DNA of 64,000 bases from Sordaria brevicollis (lineage: Eukaryota; Ascomycota; Sordariomycetes; Sordariales; Sordariaceae): the NCBI GenBank assembly GCA_033439795.1, contig JAUTDP010000003.1, positions 62,001 through 126,000 of the forward strand, in the 5' to 3' direction. Positions 1 to 10,876 of the stretch are shown here, in pieces (the stretch's first letter is position 1; every line of letters begins with the position of its first letter). A model generated the notes under the pieces. The model was not told the DNA's origin. It did not search any database and saw only the letters and a program-made list of their open reading frames with translations. A program made the position numbers and the translations under genes.

Positions 1-1494
1 GATGGCCTCAGCGTTCGCCTTGGCCAGCTCGACGTAGGTGCCCTTCTCGATCATCATGTACTGGAGCAGACCCTGAGGACCGCCAAACGCGTGGCTCATC
101 TTGGCATACGCCTCCGCCATGGCCGCCATACCCTCGGCCGCCCGCAGTTTCTGCTGGAGCTCGGCGTCGGCCAGCTTGATGGCGGCGTACGCCTGCGCGT
201 CGGCGCCCACCTTGGTCTCGTACACCTCGGCCTCGGTCTGCTGCTTGGCCCTTTCGTAGTTGGCCTTGGCCTCGGACTCGATCTGGTACACCTTTGTGTC
301 GACCCCAATCTTGCTCTTGTACGCCGTCGCCTCGGTCGCCTGCTTGTCCTTCTCAAAGTTGGCCTGCGCCTCCTTCTCAATCTCGTACGCCTTGGCGTCG
401 GCCGCCTGTTGCTGGGCTTCGCGGGCAATGGTCGCCTTGACGACGTCGGTGGCACGGAGACGCTCCATCTCGGCGGCGGCGCGCTTGATCTGCACTTCAC
501 GCTTGAGATCTTCATCCTCGGCTTCCGTCTTGCGGGCGGCTTGGATACCGGCGATCTGCACGTCACGGTCGAGCTCGACCTTGCGGGTCTTGAGAACGGC
601 TTCGGCTGTGGCCTTTTCGATATCACGCTCCGTCTTCTGGACCTGCGTCTCGGCTTGGATTTTGGCCAGCTCGCGGTCCTGCTCTCCCTGAATCTTGGCA
701 ATCTCGCGCGCCTCCTCGCCCTTCCGCTTCTGAGTACCGACGTTACCACGCAGCTGGGCCTCAGCAACGTCGATACGGGCCTGGTTGGTGGCGCCCTCGT
801 GGGCCTTTTGTGAGAGAGAAGCGAAGTAGGTCGAACCGGGGGCATCCTTGAGCTCCTTGACGTTGGCGTTGTAGATCTTGAGACCAAACTGGTCAAGTTC
901 GGATTGGATGTTGCGGAAGATGCGGCGCTTGAACACCTCGCGCTCGGAAAAGATCTCTTCCATGGTCATGGACGAGACCAAGACACGGACCTCACCCTCG
1001 ATGATACCCTTGACGATGCCCTCGAGGAAGTCGTGGTTGTTGGGACCCTTGTTGCGCCCCGAATCGGCCAGGAGCATGGCGAACTTCATCAGCGCATCGC
1101 CCCGGTCTTCGCGCCGCACTACCGAGTCGGACACGATGTCGTCTTCGTCGTTGGGCTTGGCGTGGTCTTGATCGTGCAGCATGCCACCGCCTACTCGTCG
1201 GATGTTGGCGCCGCGCTGGTTGACGTCGGGGCCGACGGTGAAGACGACGGGGAGGAGGAACTGGAGCTTTTCCTTGGTCATGGCCTGCAGGCTCATGGCG
1301 TAGTCGTGGGGTTGCACGCTGAAGCGCATGCATCGCTGGAAGGGCCAGACCCATGCTGCCTTTGTGATTTTGACTGGTGGTGTTTGTTAGATGCTGACGT
1401 CGTTTATAGAGTGAAGTTGGGACTCACGGGTCTTGACACCCATGCCAGTAATGGCAAGGTACTCATCGGGAGCGGCAATCTTGTAGGAGGCCAT
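1..1494 (-). CDS. flotillin-like SPFH/band-7 membrane scaffold protein (partial, C-terminus beyond window)
   Basis: Flotillins sit on the cytoplasmic face of membranes, form large oligomers and organise sterol-rich microdomains. The protein starts MASYKIAAPDEYLAITGMG at 1494. One 54-nt intron (1374-1427, GTGAGT...CCAG) splits codon 23, and the reading frame then stays open to base 1. The first half is the SPFH domain (for example WVWPFQRCMRFSVQPHDY and LEGIVKGIIEGEVRVLVSSMTMEEIF). The second half is the long Ala/Glu/Lys/Gln coiled coil typical of flotillins (EAQLRGNVGTQKRKGEEARE, repeated AEA/QIAGIQAARK blocks). The sequence ends within or just after this coiled coil, so the tail is missing only because the window ends. 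The family is recognised from domain order and the N-terminal signature; the intron is inferred from frame continuity and splice signals. Upstream is a 2-kb spacer shared with a divergent gene. Confidence 0.93.
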
Positions 1495-3547
1495 CTTGTC
1501 TGAATGTTTGTAGTATCTGCTGGATACTTTGGTATATGGGTAAGGTAGGTTCTCCCAAAAGAGATGGAAGGGGGGATGTCTTCCTTCTTATATACTTTCC
1601 CCGGAAGAAAATGTCGCCCTTGAAGCATCTGCGGTATCCCAACCGGACTGCTCTCCGCCTCGCAATGCCTCAAGCATGTTTATCTAGCATTCGGTACGTC
1701 GGTACCTGTTCGGGTATAGACCGGTGACTGGCGCCAAGAGTTAGAGTTGGATGGTGTGTGTAACAGGGGGTTTTCTTCCACATTACCATCGACAAAGGCG
1801 TTGCGGCGGCAGGTTGGGGCGCAAAAAGTTGTTGTTGGTGTTAGTAGCGCTTTTTTGGTTCTCTTGAGGTTTTGCACTGCCCTTTTTCGGCGCCGAGAAG
1901 AGGCATGGCTGGCATGGTAACAGAAACAGATAGGTATTGGAACAAAGCGAGAGGAAAATGGCCCCGGGCCCGTCATCTAACCATCCCTACATGGTCTGGA
2001 TTGCGGTTGGCGGTGGACCTGGCTTGGCAGCATCTTGGCATCATCCGGGGCACGATCTTGGTCAACATTTGCAACCATGTCACGGTGGTGAGGGTGAGCA
2101 TGTGCCTGGATCTCGCCACCTTTTCTGTTATCCCCGATGTTATAACCATCGTCTGTCCGTTCTTGATAGTCGGTAACCGGTTGAAGATCGCATCATGCAA
2201 AAGTAGAGGTAGGATGCTTTAGTGAGTGAGTCGTAGAAACGTCCACTCCCTCGCAAAGTGTTACTTCACTTTTCCTGAAGGATAACAGCATTGCGCCAGG
2301 CATTCAGCTCCTGACCGAGACACCCGATTCGAACGTGAATCTTCACTATCGCGCACCACCTCCTCGGTATCAATTCGAGATACCAGCGCGATTGGAATCA
2401 TGCTACGCTACACGTCGACGTCGGCATTCGGTGTTTAGTCTTCCGACTTTGGACTTGGGACTTGGTGAGATCACATTTACAGAGTACAAAGCCACCATCC
2501 GCAGCATAGCCTAACACGCCCAACCTGACTCGACTCGGAGTCTGGGCATTTCCCAATCTCCAGGCAACAACTTTTGGTAGTACCTTCAAAAGCGTACAAA
2601 AGCCGATTTATCCGTTCCCCTTTTCGCCTGATCCTGGGTACAAAGAGGAAGGGGTTCAATTGCCCTGCCCGCGTTGACGGGTCCAGTGACCCAACTCAAA
2701 CTGACCACAACAGTAAAAGGGCCAGGCGCAGTCCACGATTTGCTGCAAGGGGCCAAGGGCAGAGGCCTGGGGGAGAGGGGGGAGAGGGGGGCGCTAAAAA
2801 GAACCGCGCTGACGGGGTGGACGGTTGCGGGTTTGGTTGCGGGTTGGCGTCCGGCTTGGCGTCCGGCTTGGCTGTGGCTGTGTTTTGGGAGAGGTTATTG
2901 ATCCTTTCTGTGGGATGTCGCTCATAACATGTTGTTGGGTTTAGGAAGTTTGGATAACATCACTCATTCAGTTAGTGCCTTGCTTTATCAATCAACGCAG
3001 CGCTGAATCAACGCATTTGTGTCGTGGTTGAAGGCTGGTTAAAGGCACGTGGTTATCTTGGCAGACTCAGCAAGGTAAAAGTCACATCAACGATCAACGG
3101 AATCGTTATCAACGCCCTCGATTTGCACTGCAAAGCTTGATCAACCTTTATACTGGTACCTATTGCTGACCACAGCCATCAACCTCACAGCCCCAGGGGC
3201 AAACCGCACACACGTCGAATCTTATGCCAGATAAGAACTTCTTCTTCTTCTTCTTCTTCTAGGCAGATTCTGGAAACTCGAATGTTGGACGATTCAATCA
3301 CGGGGACCAAAAGAAAACTGCGCTGTACCTCTATCGTCATTTTACTCCGCCTCAATTCGCCAAGAACAATAACGCCGCTTCGACTCGACTCCGACCCGGA
3401 ATCCGGCACCGAAGCGGGTGACGTTTGGGAACTTGGAACAAAAAGGACTTATTAGTGCCACCCACTGGTTTTACAAACACTTGACCGTTTCGTTTCGTTT
3501 CTAATTTCTTACCTGCTGTGGTGAAAAAAAAGACGACGACCAGAAAA
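1495..3547. other. divergent intergenic spacer, no gene supported
   Basis: This 2-kb stretch separates two divergently transcribed genes and presumably holds both promoters. It contains no open frame with recognisable protein features. Visible structure includes a G-rich purine tract near 2765-2800, a 13-bp tandem pair (GGCGTCCGGCTTG-type) near 2847-2872, a TTC trinucleotide run at about 3238-3260, and two copies of the TAGAGGTA/TACCTCTA octamer at 2204 and 3326. Confidence 0.6.
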
Positions 3548-4687
3548 ATGTCAAAGGAAGAAAATCGTTCCGAAATCGTGGATTCGGAGGCCGGGGACCT
3601 GGACCTGCCTCCACCTCCACCGTCTTACACGGAAGCCACCGGGTCCACCACTACCTCCGGCTTCTCCACCTTCGGCTCCACCACCACCTCCGGCCCCGGT
3701 CCCACCTCCGGCCCCATCTCCGCCCGCCGCGCCGGTGAATCCCCCCTAACAACGCACCTCCGCACCCTCCCCTCCCGCCTCCGTTCCGCCCAACACTCGC
3801 ACTCAACAGCCCAATCCTCGCGCGAGACTTTCTTGGTAGCACAATGCGTCCCGCATATCGAATGGTTTATCGAGGACATTGTCAACCTACCTCGCACGCC
3901 CAAAGTGGCGGAGTTGGTACTTGTTCCCGCCGAAGCGCTGCCGAGTGAGGAGGACATGAAAGGGAGTACCACTTCTGGAAGGGAACTGGTGAAAAAGAGA
4001 CAGGAGAGGGGGGATAAAGGGTGGGAGGTGGTAGGGCGGGAGGAGGAGATTAGGGAGGAGGGAGGGGTGGTTAGGGTTGGGTGTGTTTGTGTTTCTTCTT
4101 CTACCTCCGCGATAGATGAGAAAGGTCGCCCGGTGCCGGTGGACAGGAAGATGTCCAACAACAACACGGAATCGGAAACAGCAAAGTCTGGGGATTACTA
4201 CTCCTTCGGCGATTGGGGTCGGTTTGAAACTTCTTCTTCGACATCTAGTTCCACTTCCACGTCGTATAACGACCGGCTAGGACCTCCCCAATCCTGGAAT
4301 TGGTTCACCCACCCCTCCCTCGCCCGCCGCATCGCTTCCATCTTACGTCCCGAACCAACGCTCGCGAGGAAGACCGTCCAGGCCGCCGTCGAATCTCCCA
4401 AGTCTCCCGCCTCGGGCTCATCGTCAACATCAACATCAACAGGCAAGAAAGGACTCAGCAGCTTTTTCCGCCGGTCATCATCCAAATCCCAGTCCCAGTC
4501 TGAATCACAAACACCGACAGAAAGGGTGATTACGCCTGTTAGGGATGGGGGAATGCTAGAGGAGGATAAAGTGGCTATGACGGTTCGGGCGGAGGAGGTG
4601 ACGTTTAGGAGGGAGAATGAGTTTGGGGTTTGGGAGAGCGTGAGTGGGTGGGGGGTTGTGGTGGGGGTGAGGGTTGGGAGGTTGTAG
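3548..4687 (+). CDS. uncharacterised Ser/Thr-rich protein with PPSY motif
   Basis: The protein has about 379 residues and starts MSKEENRSEIVDSEAG; this is the first ATG of the open frame, which extends only 30 bases further upstream with no ATG. I do not recognise the family. Near residue 20 there is a Pro-rich stretch ending in PPSY, a match to the PPxY ligand of WW domains. The first 70 residues are rich in Thr/Ser/Gly/Pro. A more ordered stretch (ETFLVAQCVPHIEWFIEDIVNLPRTPK..., about residues 95-150) and a second one with SWNWFTHPSLARRIASIL look folded. A Ser-rich linker with basic residues (GKKGLSSFFRRSSSKSQS) is followed by a C-terminal Gly/Val-rich strand segment. There is no signal peptide or membrane helix. 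Codon usage is GC-rich like neighbouring genes, which supports real coding. Function unknown; a cytosolic adaptor is only a guess from PPxY. Confidence 0.7.
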   Translation: MSKEENRSEIVDSEAGDLDLPPPPPSYTEATGSTTTSGFSTFGSTTTSGPGPTSGPISARRAGESPLTTHLRTLPSRLRSAQHSHSTAQSSRETFLVAQCVPHIEWFIEDIVNLPRTPKVAELVLVPAEALPSEEDMKGSTTSGRELVKKRQERGDKGWEVVGREEEIREEGGVVRVGCVCVSSSTSAIDEKGRPVPVDRKMSNNNTESETAKSGDYYSFGDWGRFETSSSTSSSTSTSYNDRLGPPQSWNWFTHPSLARRIASILRPEPTLARKTVQAAVESPKSPASGSSSTSTSTGKKGLSSFFRRSSSKSQSQSESQTPTERVITPVRDGGMLEEDKVAMTVRAEEVTFRRENEFGVWESVSGWGVVVGVRVGRL

Positions 4688-6914
4688 ATTTATGAGGGGG
4701 GGAGTGGAGTGGAGGGAGTGAACGGGGATGTAAAAGTGTAGGTCGATAAAGGGGAGGGGAGGGGGTCAAATTGTGGGCTAGTTGGTGGTGGTGGTGATAT
4801 CGGATACATTTTGGGTAACTAAGGAGTAAAGTGTCTTCGCGAATGGACCACGATGGCGGAGATGTCAATATGTAACTTGGATCATTGGATGTAGTGCAAT
4901 GGACACAAGCGGGTATGTATTCGTGGGGAGACCTCCGGGGGTGAATAGTATGGATTTAGCTATATGGAATAGCAATCACGATCACGATCACAATCAAGAG
5001 AGCCCAAGAAGGCACAAAGTGTCCATCTAATTCAGTTGTATTTTGGAGTGCCTGCCTAGCAAATGCGTCTACCATCTTCCGGAACTCGAAGAATACCTCT
5101 AGGCAAGACAAATTACTTGAAACCTGTGCCCGCTAGTGTCCTTTACAACTGAGATTTTATACCCCTTACCCCAAGTGTTGTCCTCCAACAAGAAGAAAAG
5201 AGTGTCCCGGTTGGTGATGTCCCCCTCTGCTCCCGAATTCCATCGCTCCCGTCCCTGTCCCCAATATAACTGAAAACCACCTACGCACGTTGCGACCAGC
5301 GCAAAAATACACCCCTATGGTAGAGCTCCATTGTACCTCTATCCTCGAACACCAGGAACAAAAAGCAAAAACGAGGAACCTACTACCACACGAGTACCTC
5401 TAGGTAAGGTATACTACCTAGGTAAGCAGTCCACGCACCCAAACAGGTAGACGCAGTAAGTATCGAAGCCTATATCCAACACATCCATCCCTTCTCTTCG
5501 ATACCTAGAGGTAGAGGTATCCCGGCGGTTTGTCTGCCCCTGCACATGGCCAGCCACGTCCGCTTCATGTGGTGCAAGAAGTCCAGGAGGAGGTGGGGGA
5601 GGGTTACTTCTACTTCTTCTGCCCGCCCCCGTACACCTCGGAAGTGGGACACTCATCGTTTTCGCAGTCGGCGATTTTCTTGCCGGTTATGTCGATTTTG
5701 CACCTGTTGTGGGTGGGTTTTGTTAGTTAGGTTGACTACCTCTAGGTCGTTGAGACGATATAAAGGATTGGATTGGAAGTGGAGTGGAAAAGGCTCTCTT
5801 GGATTGAGGGGAATATAGTTTGGTCCCGGTTTGGTCTGGTCTGGTCTGGTTTGGTATGATGAGGGTTGGTGCTTACATTTTGATGAGATTGCGGATGTAG
5901 GTATGTAGGTAGGTGAAGCGAGAACTGAGGTTCTTTTTGCTGTGGAAGATGGACTTGAGAGCTTGAATGGTTGCTACCTTGAGGGATGTTGTCGCTGTCT
6001 TGTAGTGTTTTTGAGTGATCTCTCTGTTTGTTTGTTCTGCTTGTTGCCCTGCTTGTTGTGTCTCGTCATCCAGCGAGCTCGAGGATGAAGGCTTTATAAT
6101 TTTTTTTCTTTTCTTTTTCACCTCTACACAAGCTTGAAGATCATGCCGTGATCTACTAATAAAGGTAGCATGATGGTACCTAACCAACGTGCCTCCATGT
6201 CCCTTCGGTTCGAAGCATTATCACGAGAACACTAAAACTATTGGCGCGTTAGTTGGTGGCATCATCGAAGCCAGCGTCAAAGAAGGTGAACCGCGTGAGG
6301 GACCTGAGGGTAGGAGTTCATTCATCTGTTGGATATAGCTGGACTTTTTCACGGCGCCAACTTCAAAGGACCATCATTCTCCAGACGCCCAACTCCCAGA
6401 AATTTGGATGTGAAGTTGGATCATGATGCTGGCAGGATGTTGGGTTGGTCGTTGCCCCTCTATATTGGTAACAAAGTGAAAGAGTTGATGCCGCCCATGA
6501 TACTGTTGTAGATTGTGGAAAACAAAGAGTTGATGAAAGGTGTGTTAATATTCCGCTGTTTATATAGTATAGATATAAGAAAGCTGGTGGCGCCGACAAA
6601 CTGTGACGAGCAATATCATGTTGGTGACGGACTTGATTATTGTGAGTTTGGGGGTATTGAACATTACGTTGGCTGCTCTGCTGCCAACAACCCGTTCAGC
6701 CGTGCGCCTCTTAGCGGAAAGGTCACCCAATCCGGATATCCAAATAACGGCATCGTGGTAAATTCCGAAGCTCACCAATAGCGATATATCATGAGACGGC
6801 GATACGCTAGGTACATGCCAACTACCTACTACAACAGACAAAAACAACATTGCTGGGAGACTGGACCTCTATATAACGGTTCCTATATGGCACGGTCCAT
6901 TGAGAGCAAACACA
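4688..6914. other. gene-free spacer with octamer cluster
   Basis: No coding region can be supported here; the short open frames have no compositional or motif support. The stretch holds six copies of TAGAGGTA/TACCTCTA between 5094 and 5744, some inside a nearly palindromic patch (CCTAGGTA near 5416, CTAGAGGTAGAGGTA at 5505-5519), and a short GATCAC-type repeat near 4975-4998. Confidence 0.55.
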
Positions 6915-6983
6915 TGGGCTCAAAATAACCGTACACCTCAGAAAAACCGTTCACTTTAGAGAAACCGTTGTAAGTAGGATTCT
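6915..6983 (+). repeat. left terminal inverted repeat of the 782-bp element
   Basis: It shares ATAACCGT, ACCGTTCACTT, AGAGAAACCGTT and TAAGTAG in the same order with the reverse complement of 7628-7696. Confidence 0.75.
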
Positions 6984-7098
6984 GGGCTTCTAATTAGCTA
7001 AATAGATTTAGGGATGGATGCTCTTGCCTTTTTTTATTTCGAGGGTAAAGTAACTACGCTTCTGTATTTTATCTATACCTTCCCAAGACTTCCTAAGT

Positions 7099-7174
7099 CG
7101 TCACCCTCCCAAAACCTCGTCACCCTCCCAAGACCTCGTCACCCTCCCAAGACCTCGTCGCCCTCCCAAAACCT
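7099..7174 (+). repeat. 19-bp tandem repeat, four copies
   Basis: The unit CGTCACCCTCCCAARACCT is repeated four times head to tail; copies differ only at one A/G position and one A/G in the CGTCR stretch. It lies inside the inverted-repeat element. Confidence 0.85.
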
Positions 7175-7322
7175 CGTTACCTATTATTACCTTTATTATC
7201 GCCTTCGTATCGCTATTCGTTTCCATCATCGTCGTCGTTATCGTCGTCGTTTAACTATATTAATAAAAATTAATTAATAAAACGGAAAAGGGATACAACC
7301 GAACTTTAATATTAATAGCCGT

Positions 7323-7381
7323 CGTTATCGTTATCGTTATCGTTATCGTTATCGTTATCGTTATCGTTATCGTTATCGTTA
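7323..7381 (+). repeat. CGTTAT hexanucleotide microsatellite
   Basis: About ten uninterrupted copies of CGTTAT, inside the inverted-repeat element. Confidence 0.95.
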
Positions 7382-7627
7382 TTGTTAATGAAAAATGATA
7401 AGGAGAGGATGAAGTTGGGAAGTTTGGGGAGACGATGGAACTTTAGCTTTTTGAGCTCTAATCCTTTTGCCTTAACGTCATTCCCCTTATCTTCTCCTTC
7501 TTTTTCTCATTACTCTTTCCCAACCTTCTTTCTTCTATCGTCCCTTCTTAAAATAGAAGGGTTCTACAACTCTTTTAGCTCCCGCCGATTACACATAGCG
7601 CCCCAATTTTCCTTGAGCCAATGGGAG

Positions 7628-7696
7628 CCTAATCTACTTAGAACGGTTTCTCTGAAGTGAACGGTTATTTCAGATTAACGGTTATCTGGGCTCCCA
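7628..7696 (-). repeat. right terminal inverted repeat of the 782-bp element
   Basis: Inverted partner of 6915-6983, differing by scattered substitutions and a few single-base gaps. Confidence 0.75.
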
Positions 7697-8981
7697 GATT
7701 CCCAGTAATGAAGTATTCATCTACCTCGAGACCTCATAGGCAAACTACAACATCTTTAACTCCCAACAACCGGCATCCAGAAACTACCATACACCTAACC
7801 TCATCACCAATGACCATTTCCCAATACATATCCTGAATTATTATCTCGACATTAGGCCCCAGTAAATACTTCCATGAGAGTCCCAAGCAAAAGTCATGAT
7901 TCTGTCTGGCCTTGGGTCGGGTATGTTTGTAAACGCAAATTGGCGGGCCAGAACACATTCGCTCTCGAAGTCCATGTTGATCGGGGGTGGCCATTCAGAC
8001 CAAGCAATGCAGGAATACGACGCTCGGCTCGAAGAGAGATAGACTTCCCCCTTAACCTATATTCCAAGCCCTGGACGTGCTCCAGGTCCAAATCCAACAT
8101 ACTCTCCAGGGGCAATTCCGCGACAACTTTCTGGCACAGGTTGTGATCGTTTAGAGCCCATTCGGTGTTAGTCGGTATTGGTAATAAACTCAAGGCTGAT
8201 GGTATCGTCCACGTCCGCAGTTATCCCCTGTACCTGCCAGTCTGCCACTTGCTCTCAACCCCTCGTCTTTCATCAATTCTCGGCTCATTCTTTTCAGTTT
8301 TCACGCCTGATCGCTTGTACTGGTACAAGCAACAGGGTTGCTTTGTTTCAAGTACCTGAGGACCTGAGGTATGGAGGGCGACAGTGGACTGATCCATGTA
8401 GTGGCGAATAGAATTTGGGTAGAAACAAATGTATTGAGGAGCTGTAACGTAAAGGAACAAAATTTGGCCTTAAAAAAGAAGTTGAGTGGAATGCAACATG
8501 GCCTCACTGACAGTCCTCCCACAGCTCATTGGGGCCGTGAAGGAAGGACCTCCGTGGATGGATAGCACTTTGCGAACGAAAGTAGTTGAAACCAATGAGG
8601 GAGAATTGATAGAGGTAGTTTAATTGGTCTGGAGAAAGAAGAGGGAAATCCTAGGGAGTGCCAGATCCTTCGACTAAATACCCTTTTCCAGAAAAGAAGG
8701 GGGGACCAGTTTTTTGCCTAAGACAACTGAAGTACCTTTGTCCAAAAGAAGCAAGCAAATAAATAACCATTTGTAATCTCCACACAAGTAAATGTACCTA
8801 GGAATAACCTTCCCTTGCTTTCCGTACTTCCGTACTTCCGTACTCAACCCCGGATAATGCCATCTATCCTAATCCAGGCTCAAGTCCATATCTATTCCCT
8901 AGAGGTTAATCCCGATGTAATCATCATCATCATTAGAAGAGCTACATTATCCTCCCCTCCCTTTCCTCTCCCAGGATGGTA
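7697..8981. other. spacer, mostly without features
   Basis: Downstream flank of the glycosyltransferase-like gene. Apart from a possible decayed reading frame at 7894-8193 and one TAGAGGTA octamer at 8610, I see nothing that can be annotated. Confidence 0.5.
7894..8193 (-). pseudogene. possible gene fragment, 99 codons
   Basis: A 99-codon frame beginning MSLLPIPTNTEWALNDHNL has a protein-like mix of residues, unlike the shadow frames around it. It runs through LESMLDLDLEHVQGLEYRLR and RANVFWPANLRLQTYPTQGQ. It stops abruptly, and a second minus-strand frame (ending at 7734) continues with a plausible sequence after a shift of frame. That would fit a decayed gene. I recognise no family, there is no clear splice signal, and it may equally be chance. 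Confidence 0.2.
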
Positions 8982-10876
8982 TTACTCTGCATCCGTGAGA
9001 TCAGGCAACCAAACCAACTCCACCACTCCATCAAACTTACTCATGGCCGTCGCCCCATCCGCCAACTTCCACCGCCAATCATCATGTTTACGGACGTAGA
9101 TCTGTCTGACTTCTTTCACCCTTCTCCTCTTTCCCCCCTTACTTTGCTTAACCTCGGTGATATCATCCTGCACCGTCTCCTCTTCCCTTTCCCCCCCTCC
9201 CCCTCCTCTCCGTCCTCCTCTCCCCTCCTCTTCCCACCCTCAGCACCCCCAGCACCCTCCCCATCAGCAGCCTCACCGTCCTCCCAGATGATCTCAGCCT
9301 CCTGCAAATCCCAACTCAACTTCCTCCCACTTTTCGCCAACCCCTGCCTTTGAGGCCCCCACTTAAAATCCAAATTCCACCCTTTATCATCCGGCGCGCT
9401 CCTAAACGTGCGTTCCAGCTGGTCCCAATCAATCTCCCCAGTTCCCTCGGGGTAATAAGCCACTGAAAACCCATTGGCAATAACAAAATCGTCTGCCGTC
9501 AAAAACCGCTGCATCATACACCCCTCCCCACACAAATGCGACACCTTGGTGTAATGAAACGGCAGCGCAGAATGCCAGCCGCCGCCTCTATAATGGTGCA
9601 GACTCAAAGGTTGGATGCCGGACTCGTAGAAACCGGATGGGTCGCCGAGCATGTCCAGCTGCCAGAGGGAGTCGAGGAGGGTTAATCGGACGGGGGAGTT
9701 TTCGTAGATGCATTTCCTCAGCAGGACGTCGCCTTGGGGGCCCCAGCCTGTGTTGGCTTCTTTGATTTTTTCGGGGGTGCGGCAGGAGGAGAAGTGTTTT
9801 GTTACCAAAGCGGCGAGGGGGACGGACAGGAAGACGCCGGCGCCGCCAAAGGCTTGTTCGCCGTGGCGCATGACGTTGTTGGAGTCTTCGGAGAAGGTGC
9901 CGATGTATTTGGGTTTTGTGTGGTCGTATTCTTCGAATTTGGCGATGAGAGCGTGCAGAGAGGGGAAGAAGGTGTCGTCGTCGCAGGTTACGAGCCACTT
10001 CTTTTGGGGGCGGAGGTGGTGGTTGTAGAGGGTGGGGACGAGGGTTAAGTAGCGAACGGCCATTTCGTCGGAGGGGGAGGAGCGGTAGACGTCTGCGTCG
10101 ATGCCGACGGCGGTAAGCTGCGAGTGGACGTCGGCCATTTCGGTGTCGGAGGCGCCCATGAGCATGAGCAGAAGCTTGCCGCCGTTGGAGGAGCCGTTGT
10201 TGTCGGTTAGCCAGTACTTCCACTCGTTAGTTGGGTTGGTCTTGGGGTCGACAAAGCGCTTGTAGGTGGTGGAGACGCCGAACATGAAGTCGGAGGCGTT
10301 GGCGGTTGAAGGGTAGGGCGACTTGGGGACGGGCACGACAAGGGGAGCCGGGCAGGCTTCGGGTTGATAGTGCTTGTTGACGTCGACGACCTTGACGTGG
10401 TCAAAGAGGAAGTCCTGGTCGAGGACGGTCATGGACTTGCGGGCGATGGGCTGACGGGACACTTGGATGTAGCGGCGCGTGTACTCGAAGCGATCCTGAA
10501 GCTTGTATTTCTCCTTCCAATGCTTTAGACGGTCCATGTCGTAGTCGCAGTGCATGTTTCCGTGGGTGGAAATGTTGGCCAGGTTGTTTGGATGGTCTGG
10601 CTGGTGGCCTGTCATTTCGACTGGAGTATGAACACTGTCACCTCCCCATCCTGCCTGTTGATGATATGAACCGAGTGGTCGTTGGGAGGATACGGCTTGC
10701 TTGGCAGAACTGGCCGTCTTAAGGAGTGCTGCCTTGACGTCGAGGTCGCCGCTTTGTTGGAGGAGTAGGGATCCGAAGAGGGATATTGTGATGAAGAGGA
10801 CGAGGGCCTTGGCGAGAGGGTTGCGCATGTTGAAGCAGCGGTGGGGTGGTGGTATTGATGCACCCATTTTGGACAT
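8982..10876 (-). CDS. type II membrane glycosyltransferase-like protein (fringe/GT31-like)
   Basis: Predicted Golgi or ER sugar transferase. From ATG 10876 (MSKMGASIPPP) there is a short basic cytoplasmic tail, then a signal anchor at about residues 20-40 (KALVLFITISLFGSLLLQQ) and a luminal domain. The acidic DxD-type metal/sugar-nucleotide motif is LVTCDDDTFFPSL at about 295-305, followed by GGAGVFLSVPLAAL and GPQGDVLLRKC, the arrangement of fungal fringe-like GT31 proteins. An upstream in-frame ATG (10909) would add a Tyr/Thr/His stretch encoded by a CA microsatellite and is unlikely. The first frame runs into a highly charged low-complexity tail. A 95-nt intron (9182-9276, GTGAGG...AAG, with CTGAT) joins WED to EETVQDDITEVK and restores a conserved-looking ending (QIYVRKHDDWRWKLADG... 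ELVWLPD), stop at 8982. The intron is inferred; sugar donor and acceptor are unknown. Confidence 0.8.

Larger units (their letters stand above)
6915..7696. mobile_element. 782-bp inverted-repeat element (MITE-like or decayed DNA transposon)
   Basis: The ends are imperfect terminal inverted repeats of about 70 bp. The left arm (6915-6983) reads TGGGCTCAAAATAACCG... and the reverse complement of the right arm (7628-7696) reads TGGGAGCCCAGATAACCG.... Both continue into ACCGTTCACTT, then AGAGAAACCGTT and TAAGTAG. The interior has no credible transposase frame. It contains a 19-bp tandem repeat and a CGTTAT hexamer array. The AACCGTT word recurs within each arm, as subterminal transposase-binding repeats do. 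I cannot define a clean target-site duplication, so the exact outer borders are uncertain. Superfamily unassigned; non-autonomous status is inferred from its size. Confidence 0.7.

Noticed and set aside
91..813. 240-codon plus-strand frame rich in Leu/Gly
   Set aside because: Antisense to the flotillin coiled coil; the minus-strand frame matches flotillin clearly.
2318..2400. tRNA-like patch on the minus strand containing GTTCGAATC and small hairpins
   Set aside because: The T-arm stem does not pair, the anticodon loop lacks the invariant U33, and no acceptor stem can be formed.
7099..7174. Tandem 19-bp repeat as a CRISPR array
   Set aside because: Units are contiguous without unique spacers, and the genome is eukaryotic.
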